Part shown: piece by piece, positions 7,324 through 13,205 of the stretch
How positions within the stretch are numbered: position 1 is the first letter of the stretch
Layout: each line of letters begins with the position of its first letter
NCBI GenBank assembly: GCA_017466965.1
Contig: JAFTTD010000236.1
Coordinates: 1-15,605, forward strand
From: Bacteroidaceae bacterium
Lineage (GTDB): Bacteria > Bacteroidota > Bacteroidia > Bacteroidales > Bacteroidaceae
DNA: 15,605 nt
Direction of reading: 5' to 3'
Translations under genes and position numbers: made by a program
Notes under the pieces: generated by a model
Told to the model about the DNA's origin: nothing
Database searches by the model: none
What the model saw: the letters and a program-made list of their open reading frames with translations, nothing else

Positions 7324-10149
7324 ATGAGCATGGCAAATGTTTTTTCTGTAATACGATTCGTTGTTTTGCTTTCTCTTTTTGGATTTGCGTATATGGCTAA
7401 AGGGCAAACTGCCAGCGCTGAGGCTGCTGATGGTGAGATGCGGAAAATAGCTGGTTTTGTACGCAATATAGAGGCTTTTGACAGACTTTTTCCGCAGGAG
7501 AAGGTTTATCTGCATTTTGATAATACGGGATATTTCAATGGGGAGCTGATACGCTTCAAGGCTTATGTTGTGCGTACGGACAATGGTTGTCTTAGTGACA
7601 TCAGCCGTGTGCTTTATGTTGAACTTGTCAGTCCAGGGGGTGATGTTCTTGTTACTCGCAAACTTGCAGTTACTGACGGACAGGCTGATGGAGACATTAA
7701 GCTTGAGAAAATCTTTGGTTCTGGTTTCTATGAAGTGAGGGCTTACACTCGATATATGGCGAATTGGGGTGAGCGGGCTTGCTTTTCCAGGGTTTTCCCT
7801 ATTTTTCATACTCCGAAGGAGGATGGCGACTATTCTGACCTTGTCATTGATAAAGTAGAACACAAGAAAAGGCTTCCTAACCATAGGGTTAAAGTTGTTG
7901 AGGGAAGTGCTGGCGCTTCGGATGGTGGTGGAGTTGTTGGCTCTACAGGAGATGGGCTGAGTGTGAACTTTTATCCTGAGGGAGGACGTGTGGTGAAGGG
8001 ATTGCAGTGCAATATGGCATTTCAGGCTTTTTATGACGGCATGCCGGTAGATTCTCTTTTTAGTGCGGCTTTGGTGGATGGTGATGGAAATGTGTTGCAG
8101 GATAATATACATGCCGAACATGCAGGCTGTGGTTCATTTGTTTATACTTCGGGCAACTCGGAGTGCAGACTGGTTGTAACTGATGGCAATGGTGAAAAAC
8201 GGAAGTTTGATTTGCCAAAGCCTGTGGAAGAGGGGTGTGGACTTAATGTAAGTGCGGTTGTGGGCAGCCGTATTGTAGCTATGGTAAGTTCATCACGCTC
8301 TCTTCATGGTAAGCGTATGGGAATGACGCTGATGCACCAGGGAAGTGTTGTTGCTTTCAATACTTTCACAGCAGATGAGCAGCCTAATGTGTTCAGGTTT
8401 AACCGTGCTGATATGCCGCATGGGGTAAACGCCATAACTATATTTGACAGTGATGGCCGCATTTGGGCTGAACGTATGGTGTTTGTGTATCCTGAACCTT
8501 CTGCTGAAGACAGTATTGTTATTAGTCCTGCGCTTGATGGCGAAGGGGATGTCCTGGGTGCTCTCGCTCCATGTTGCAAGGTGGTTGTTGAGGCGAAATC
8601 TCGCCCTAATTCTGTTTTTTCATTTTCTGCAATGGATGCCGGTACCATGCCCAACGGTGTGGACATGAATGTGAAATCATGGATGCTTCTTTCATCTGAC
8701 TTGTGCGGCTATATTGCCAATCCTAATTATTATTTTGAATCGGATGACGAGGAGCATCGCCGTGCAGCAGATTTGCTGATGATGGTGCAGGGATGGAGGC
8801 GATATGACTGGCACCAGATGGCTCATTCTGATTTTAAGATTACTCAGCCTATTGAGGACAGACTCTATCTTTTTGGAAAGCTCAACAGGGCCAAAAAGAA
8901 ATATGATGTTGACAATGTGCATCTCAGCGTTCATCTGTATAATAAGGCTGGTGAGGTTCTGAAAGGCGAAACAGTGACTGACTCTCTCGGATACTATCGC
9001 TTTGCGCTTCCTGACTGCAATGGCGAATGGACGTTGCTTATGCATACGCGTAAGGAAGAGAAGGACGTTAAATATTATGTGGGAATTGACCGGCATTTTG
9101 CTCCTGAACGGAGGGTGCTTAATCCGCAGGAAATGCTGATGAAGGAGCTTAATGAGCCTAATATGATTGTGCAAGCTCCGGCTGATGAAGATGAAATGGA
9201 GTTGCTTGCGGCTGATGGATATATTCCTATTGAGAAACGCAATCATGTGTTGCCGACGGTCAAGGTAAAGGCGAAGCGGGTTTATGACAATGCCAAGGCT
9301 GCATGGGAAAGTGAAAGCAGAGGTGCATACAAGGCGTCGCTATATTATAATTGTGACCTTGAGTCAGATGCTATTTCAGACCGTGGCGAAGAGGTTCCTG
9401 GATTTTTGGAGTGGCTGGTCAGACGGAATCCTTTCTTTATGGGCGATATTGACTTGAATTACAGTTCACAGGCTGCAACCGATATGACTATGGACCAGAT
9501 GAATACTGATATGGTGGGCGAATTGATGGAAATGTTTAATGTGGATGCGGAGAACATGGAGGCGTTGGAGGAGACGGAGCAAATTGCCAATGGCGAGGAG
9601 AGTGATTATGCCAACGTGAAGTTTCGCGTAAGTCGTTCGGGACTGACTTACAAGAATCGTCCTATAGTGTGGATAATAGACAATTCTTATTTCATGACTA
9701 CGGGCTATGGCGGAGTGTGCGAAGTGCAGTATTCGCTTGAAATAAGTAATGCTGTTATGATGCCTGAACTTCTTGAAGACGCTAAAAGCGTATATATTTC
9801 TGAGGACAACGAGATATTCATGCGCTACATCCATTCTACGGACATGAAGGGTAAACAGCCCGTTACAGTGTTTGTATATACTCATAATCAGTTCTTTTAT
9901 GATGTGAAGGGATTGAGGCGTACTCATTTCCAGGGCTACAACGAACCAACAAAGTTTGAAATGGAAGATTATAGCATCCTGCCTCCAATGGAAGACTTCC
10001 GAAGAACAATTTTCTGGGAACCAAATGTAAGGACTGATAGTGAAGGTAAAGCTAAAATAGAGTTTTACAATAATTCCTCTTGCAGGGAAATGTTTATTTC
10101 GGCAGAAGGTGTCACAAAGGATGGAAAATGCATGGTGAACGAATGGTGA
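7324..10149 (+). CDS. Large exported Bacteroidota protein with MG2-like, carboxypeptidase-regulatory-like and TonB-plug-like regions
   Basis: A 941-residue protein from ATG 7324 (ATG 7330 is equally possible). The frame stays open upstream to a TTG at 7261, but that overlaps the promoter and would put 20 residues before the signal peptide. The N-terminus has Arg, a hydrophobic core (FVVLLSLFGFAYMA) and AKG-Q, a signal peptide without a lipobox Cys. Residues ~45-160: a beta domain opening FPQEKVYLHFDNTGYFNGE, as in MG2-like domains. A Gly-rich linker lies near 194-211, then FYPEGG at 216-221. VQGWRRYDW (488-496) is a conserved motif of this protein type as I recall it. Residues ~514-590: carboxypeptidase-regulatory-like fold. 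Residues ~641-855: a TonB-plug-like segment (LPTVKVKAKR, then NRPIVWIIDNSY) with a Met- and acid-rich insert at 721-745. The tail (FWEPNVRTDSEGKAKIEFYN) recalls alpha-2-macroglobulin-like proteins. No beta-barrel or thioester was seen. Location is probably periplasm or outer membrane; function unknown. Confidence 0.8.
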   Translation: MSMANVFSVIRFVVLLSLFGFAYMAKGQTASAEAADGEMRKIAGFVRNIEAFDRLFPQEKVYLHFDNTGYFNGELIRFKAYVVRTDNGCLSDISRVLYVELVSPGGDVLVTRKLAVTDGQADGDIKLEKIFGSGFYEVRAYTRYMANWGERACFSRVFPIFHTPKEDGDYSDLVIDKVEHKKRLPNHRVKVVEGSAGASDGGGVVGSTGDGLSVNFYPEGGRVVKGLQCNMAFQAFYDGMPVDSLFSAALVDGDGNVLQDNIHAEHAGCGSFVYTSGNSECRLVVTDGNGEKRKFDLPKPVEEGCGLNVSAVVGSRIVAMVSSSRSLHGKRMGMTLMHQGSVVAFNTFTADEQPNVFRFNRADMPHGVNAITIFDSDGRIWAERMVFVYPEPSAEDSIVISPALDGEGDVLGALAPCCKVVVEAKSRPNSVFSFSAMDAGTMPNGVDMNVKSWMLLSSDLCGYIANPNYYFESDDEEHRRAADLLMMVQGWRRYDWHQMAHSDFKITQPIEDRLYLFGKLNRAKKKYDVDNVHLSVHLYNKAGEVLKGETVTDSLGYYRFALPDCNGEWTLLMHTRKEEKDVKYYVGIDRHFAPERRVLNPQEMLMKELNEPNMIVQAPADEDEMELLAADGYIPIEKRNHVLPTVKVKAKRVYDNAKAAWESESRGAYKASLYYNCDLESDAISDRGEEVPGFLEWLVRRNPFFMGDIDLNYSSQAATDMTMDQMNTDMVGELMEMFNVDAENMEALEETEQIANGEESDYANVKFRVSRSGLTYKNRPIVWIIDNSYFMTTGYGGVCEVQYSLEISNAVMMPELLEDAKSVYISEDNEIFMRYIHSTDMKGKQPVTVFVYTHNQFFYDVKGLRRTHFQGYNEPTKFEMEDYSILPPMEDFRRTIFWEPNVRTDSEGKAKIEFYNNSSCREMFISAEGVTKDGKCMVNEW

Positions 10150-10244
10150 TTGCGCAAAAATTTCTAAATGGTAAATTTAAGTGTGACGCTCAGACGATTT
10201 TGAAAAAAATATCGTTATAAATTTACTATTCTTGAAATTCTTGC

Positions 10245-10252
10245 TATATTTG
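10245..10252 (+). promoter_or_regulatory. Upstream promoter box P1 for acpP
   Basis: TATATTTG, followed by CAA, matches TAnnTTTG. Transcription would begin near 10258 and give a leader of about 180 bases that includes the fold at 10285-10336. No clear -33 TTTG is present. The stretch before it, 10150-10244, is AT-rich, holds only weak inverted repeats such as AAATTT at both ends of 10161-10181, and shows no convincing terminator for the upstream gene. Confidence 0.5.
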
Positions 10253-10284
10253 CAAAGTAGAGCAAAAAAATAACGTAGTTATAT

Positions 10285-10336
10285 GCAAAAACTTATTTTA
10301 AGATGCACATCTTGTAGTTAAGTGTGCAGTTTTTGC
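10285..10336 (+). promoter_or_regulatory. Structured leader upstream of acpP
   Basis: The arms GCAAAAAC (10285-10292) and GTTTTTGC (10329-10336) are perfect complements. Inside them AAGATGCACATCTT (10300-10313) forms its own hairpin, and ACTTA (10291-10295) can pair with TAAGT (10319-10323) as an alternative continuation. It lies between the two promoter boxes, so only transcripts from P1 would carry it. It matches no riboswitch class I can name. Confidence 0.5.
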
Positions 10337-10379
10337 TAAATAAAACGTTGATTTGTTATGCTCGTAATGATTTATTTGT

Positions 10380-10387
10380 TACCTTTG
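10380..10387 (+). promoter_or_regulatory. Proximal promoter box P2 for acpP
   Basis: TACCTTTG, followed by TGCGG, matches TAnnTTTG, 51 bases before the acpP ATG. TTTG at 10352-10355 is a -33 candidate with a 24-base spacer. The short leader from about 10393 is A-rich and nearly G-free just before ATG, like the argB leader and suited to strong Bacteroidota translation. Confidence 0.6.
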
Positions 10388-10438
10388 TGCGGAAAATTTG
10401 ATAAAACAACTCATTAATAACTTTAAAAATTTAAGATT

Positions 10439-10675
10439 ATGTCTGAAATTGAATCAAGAGTAAAAACTATCATCGTTGATAAACTTGGTGTTGACGAAGC
10501 AGAAGTTAAGCCAGAAGCAAGCTTCACAAACGACCTCGGTGCTGACTCTCTCGACACAGTAGAGCTCATCATGGAATTTGAGAAGGCTTTCGGTATCAAC
10601 ATTCCTGACGATCAGGCAGAGAAGATTTCTACTGTAGGTGATGCTATCGCTTACATTGAAGCTAACGCGAAGTAA
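10439..10675 (+). CDS. acpP: Acyl carrier protein
   Basis: A 78-residue acidic ACP, normal length. The phosphopantetheine attachment Ser is S37 in [12 protein letters not shown], followed by the acidic recognition helix ([10 protein letters not shown]) that docks FAS II enzymes. It carries growing acyl chains in the cytoplasm. Codon use is strongly biased (CTC for Leu, GGT, GAC, GTA), unlike the genes upstream, and implies high expression. Two promoter boxes precede it, a hairpin with T-tract follows, and fabF is next. Confidence 0.98.
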   Translation: MSEIESRVKTIIVDKLGVDEAEVKPEASFTNDLGADSLDTVELIMEFEKAFGINIPDDQAEKISTVGDAIAYIEANAK

Positions 10676-10701
10676 TCTACTCATTAGAACTAAAAGTTGA
10701 G

Positions 10702-10757
10702 AATGGCGGATTATTCTTTATAGACGAATCTGCCATTTCTTGACTTTTTTTGTTTTT
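10702..10757 (+). terminator. Terminator or attenuator between acpP and fabF
   Basis: AATGGCGGATT (10702-10712) pairs with AATCTGCCATT (10727-10737), 11 bp with one G-U, around a 14-nt loop. T-rich TTTTTTTGTTTTT follows at 10745-10757. No TAnnTTTG box is visible between it and fabF, so fabF probably depends on read-through from acpP. That would give more acpP than fabF RNA. Confidence 0.75.
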
Positions 10758-10790
10758 AGAATCTTTATTATTTATAAATAATCGCGAATT

Positions 10791-12053
10791 ATGGAATTAA
10801 AAAGAGTAGTTGTAACAGGTATCGGTGCTATCACTCCTCTCGGTCTTACAGCTGAGGAAACTTGGGAAAACATCAAGAAGGGTGTAAGTGGCGCAGCCCC
10901 TATTACTCATTTCGACGCTTCGCAGTTCAAGACACAGTTCGCTTGCGAAGTAAAGGGATTCAATGCGAACAACTATATTGATCGCAAGGAAGCTCGCAAG
11001 ATGGACCTCTATACACAATATGCCATTGCTGCAGCCAAGATGGCTATCGCTGATTCTGGCATGAATATGGAAACTGTTGACAAGAAAGAAATTGGAGTAG
11101 TTCTTGGTGTTGGTATTGGTGGTATTCATACATTTGAAGAAGAGGCTGGAAACTATGCAGTTAACGGCCCGCAGCTTGGTCCTAAATATAATCCATTCTT
11201 CATCCCTAAGATGATTGCTGATATTGCAGCCGGTCATATATCTATTGAATATGGTTTCCATGGACCAAACTATACTACAACATCAGCTTGCGCTTCTTCA
11301 TCAAATGCAATTGCAGATGCATTCAACCTTATCCGTCTCGGAAAGGCTAACGCAATCATTACAGGTGGTTCTGAAGCTGCAATTTGGCCTGCAGGCGTAG
11401 GTGGATTCAATGCAATGCACGCTTTGTCAACAAGAAATGATGACCCTCAGGCTGCAAGCCGTCCGTTCAGTGCAAGTCGCGACGGATTCGTAATGGGTGA
11501 AGGTGCAGGAATCCTTGTTCTTGAAGAACTTGAGCACGCAAAGGCTCGCGGAGCGAAGATTTATGCAGAAATGGTTGGTGCTGGTATGTCTGCTGACGCA
11601 CATCACATTACAGCCTCTCATCCGGAAGGCCTTGGCGCAAAGCTCGTTATGGAACGTGCTCTCGCTGATGCAGAGATGAAACCTGAAGACATTGACTACA
11701 TCAATGTTCATGGCACTTCAACTCATGTTGGCGACATTTCAGAGGCTAAGGCTATCAAGGAAGTGTTCGGAGAAAACGCATACAAGCTTAATATAATCTC
11801 TACTAAGTCAATGACAGGACATCTTCTTGGTGCTGCTGGTGCTGTGGAAGCAATGTTCAGCCTTCTTGCTGTGCAGAACGACATCGTTCCTCCAACAATC
11901 AATCACGATCCTGCTGATAAGGATGAAGAGATTGACTATGATCTGAATTTCACTTTCAACGAAGCACAGAAGCGTGAAGTACGTGCTGCATTGAGCAATA
12001 CTTTCGGATTCGGAGGTCACAATGCTTGCGTGATATTCAAGAAATACAAATGA
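10791..12053 (+). CDS. fabF: Beta-ketoacyl-ACP synthase II
   Basis: A 420-residue condensing enzyme of type II fatty-acid synthesis that joins acyl chains to malonyl-ACP. The Cys-His-His triad is visible: C167 in TTSACASS, H308 in NVHGTST, H344 in STKSMTGHLLGAAG with the conserved K339. GFGGHN (406-411) is the C-terminal loop near the acyl pocket. Length and motifs fit FabF rather than FabH or a polyketide synthase; FabB is less likely given the acpP linkage and the GFGGHN form. Codon bias resembles acpP, suggesting high expression. The stop is 37 bases before rnc, in the fabF-rnc hairpin region. Confidence 0.97.
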   Translation: MELKRVVVTGIGAITPLGLTAEETWENIKKGVSGAAPITHFDASQFKTQFACEVKGFNANNYIDRKEARKMDLYTQYAIAAAKMAIADSGMNMETVDKKEIGVVLGVGIGGIHTFEEEAGNYAVNGPQLGPKYNPFFIPKMIADIAAGHISIEYGFHGPNYTTTSACASSSNAIADAFNLIRLGKANAIITGGSEAAIWPAGVGGFNAMHALSTRNDDPQAASRPFSASRDGFVMGEGAGILVLEELEHAKARGAKIYAEMVGAGMSADAHHITASHPEGLGAKLVMERALADAEMKPEDIDYINVHGTSTHVGDISEAKAIKEVFGENAYKLNIISTKSMTGHLLGAAGAVEAMFSLLAVQNDIVPPTINHDPADKDEEIDYDLNFTFNEAQKREVRAALSNTFGFGGHNACVIFKKYK

Positions 12054-12057
12054 TTTA

Positions 12058-12090
12058 ATTGGGGATTTGACGTGACGTCAAATCCTTGAT
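12058..12090 (+). promoter_or_regulatory. Long hairpin ending at the rnc start codon
   Basis: The perfect core is GGATTTGACG (12063-12072) with CGTCAAATCC (12076-12085) around a TGA triloop. It extends outward as RNA through G-U, G-U, U-G, U-A and A-U pairs to 12058 and 12090, a 15-bp stem whose last base adjoins the ATG at 12091. The wobble pairs form only in + strand RNA. No T-tract follows, so it is not a normal terminator. It could limit rnc initiation or be an RNase III target. Confidence 0.7.
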
Positions 12091-12969
12091 ATGTTGAAGA
12101 ATAATCAGAAAACAGTGTTTCAAGAAATAAAAAACAGAATAAGGCTCTTTTTCCGGAAGGACAAAGAGCCTTATTTGCAGTTGTGTAAAATAACCGGATT
12201 CTGTCCCGGAAATATTGTCTTGTACCGCATGGCTCTGATGCATAAGTCGTGTGGCCGTAACTCTACAGGCAACAGGATGAATAATGAAAGGCTTGAATTT
12301 CTGGGAGATGCGGTCCTCGATTCAGTTGTGGCTGACATTCTGTTCAGGTATTATGCCAACAAGCAAGAGGGCTATCTTACAACCTTGCGCAGTAAGCTTG
12401 TCAGGCGTGAAACATTGAACAAGCTTGCCGTTCAGATTGGGCTTGATAAGCTCATACTCCATGAAGGAGCTGTGACTACGGGACATAACAGCTATATGAA
12501 CGGCAATGCATTTGAGGCATTCATTGGTGCTATATATCTTGATAGGGGATATGGCGCCTGTATGAAGTTTATGCAGAATGTTGTGTTCAAAAATTATATA
12601 GACATAGAAAACACGGCAAAACAAGAGGCCAATTTCAAGAGCAGGTTGATAGAATGGTGCCAAAAGCATCAGGTGGTTTACGACTTTGAGACTACGGAGG
12701 AAAGAAGTGAAGAAAATGTGTATATACCAATATTCTCGACCAAAATAATTTTAGAAGGTCTGGAATGTGGGGTGGGCAAAGGGTATTCAAAGAAGGAAAG
12801 TCATCAGGTAGCCGCTAATGATGTCATGACGAAGATTCGTAGAGACCCTTCATTTGTAAGAAAAATAACTGTTTTGAAGGAGCAGCGAGAGGCGGAGCAA
12901 GGATTGAACAGTCCTGATGAACAATTGAGTGAAGACTCTGAATCTTTAGTTGTGAGTTTTTGTGAATAA
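12091..12969 (+). CDS. rnc: Ribonuclease III
   Basis: A 292-residue cytoplasmic double-strand-specific endoribonuclease acting in rRNA and mRNA processing. The signature NNERLEFLGDAVLD is at 64-77, with E69 and D73 as metal ligands. The second metal pair appears as GNAFEAFIGAIYLD: E142 is kept, but N139 stands where E. coli has D114. The dsRNA-binding domain spans about 178-250, from NFKSRLIEW to KGYSKKESHQVAANDVM. An acidic tail of about 40 residues follows. Length is above the E. coli enzyme (226) because of an N-terminal extension and this tail. The start is supported by IRLFFRKDKEPYL, which resembles Bacteroides RNase III as I recall it. The acpP-fabF-rnc order is common in Bacteroidales. 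Hairpins bracket the start codon and a strong terminator follows. Confidence 0.96.
   Translation: MLKNNQKTVFQEIKNRIRLFFRKDKEPYLQLCKITGFCPGNIVLYRMALMHKSCGRNSTGNRMNNERLEFLGDAVLDSVVADILFRYYANKQEGYLTTLRSKLVRRETLNKLAVQIGLDKLILHEGAVTTGHNSYMNGNAFEAFIGAIYLDRGYGACMKFMQNVVFKNYIDIENTAKQEANFKSRLIEWCQKHQVVYDFETTEERSEENVYIPIFSTKIILEGLECGVGKGYSKKESHQVAANDVMTKIRRDPSFVRKITVLKEQREAEQGLNSPDEQLSEDSESLVVSFCE
12138..12175 (+). promoter_or_regulatory. Second long hairpin inside the rnc coding start
   Basis: AATAAGGCTCTTT (12138-12150) and AAAGAGCCTTATT (12163-12175) are perfect 13-bp complements. Past one U-C mismatch, UCC (12152-12154) pairs with GGA (12159-12161) to close a GGAA loop of the GNRA type. It spans codons 16-29 of rnc. 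Only a short T-run follows, so premature termination is possible but not well supported. Confidence 0.7.
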
Positions 12970-12981
12970 TATACAGGTTAT

Positions 12982-13016
12982 CACCCTGGCAAGCTTTTGC
13001 TTGTCAGGGTGTTTTT
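12982..13016 (+). terminator. Strong Rho-independent terminator after rnc
   Basis: CACCCTGGCAAGC (12982-12994) pairs with GCTTGTCAGGGTG (12999-13011): 13 bp with a single G-U, a TTTT loop, and TTTTT directly after (13012-13016). It closes the acpP-fabF-rnc unit. Confidence 0.92.
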
Positions 13017-13064
13017 GTGTATGAGCGTTTTTTATGTATGAGTGTTTTTCTGAATGGTGTTTTT
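13009..13064 (+). repeat. Near-periodic G(T/C)GTTTTT motifs after the terminator
   Basis: GTGTTTTT or GCGTTTTTT begins at 13009, 13025, 13042 and 13057, spaced 16, 17 and 15 bases apart. Two of the units share a GTATGAG lead-in at 13019 and 13036. The first copy is the terminator T-tract itself. They may be decayed duplications of the terminator tail; only the first has a stem. Confidence 0.4.
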
Positions 13065-13174
13065 GTCTGACGCGTATTGTTGTTGCTGTTTTGTTCTCTG
13101 TAATGCAGAATATGCTGCGTTGTCGCTAAATGACTATATTTTGATGAATTTCCATGTCTTTCAATTTTTATTAC

Positions 13175-13182
13175 TATCTTTG
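13175..13182 (+). promoter_or_regulatory. Bacteroidota -7 promoter box for the GH3-family gene
   Basis: TATCTTTG, followed by CAATC, matches TAnnTTTG. Transcription would start near 13188, giving a short A-rich leader of about 17 bases before ATG 13206. No -33 TTTG at normal spacing was found. Confidence 0.6.
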
Positions 13183-13205
13183 CAATCACAAAAAATAGAT
13201 GGTAT

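Noticed and set aside
7321..8121. 266-codon reverse-strand open frame
   Set aside because: It lies wholly opposite the exported protein gene, has no recognisable motif, and reads as a composition shadow.
12058..12090. fabF-rnc hairpin as a Rho-independent terminator
   Set aside because: No T-tract follows; the next bases are the rnc start codon.
12058..12090. GATTTGACG-TGA-CGTCAAATC as a protein operator in DNA
   Set aside because: Possible, but no promoter box lies nearby and the outer pairs include G-U, which favours an RNA role.
13025..13064. Extra terminators in the T-rich stretch after rnc
   Set aside because: The later T-runs have no paired stem in front of them.
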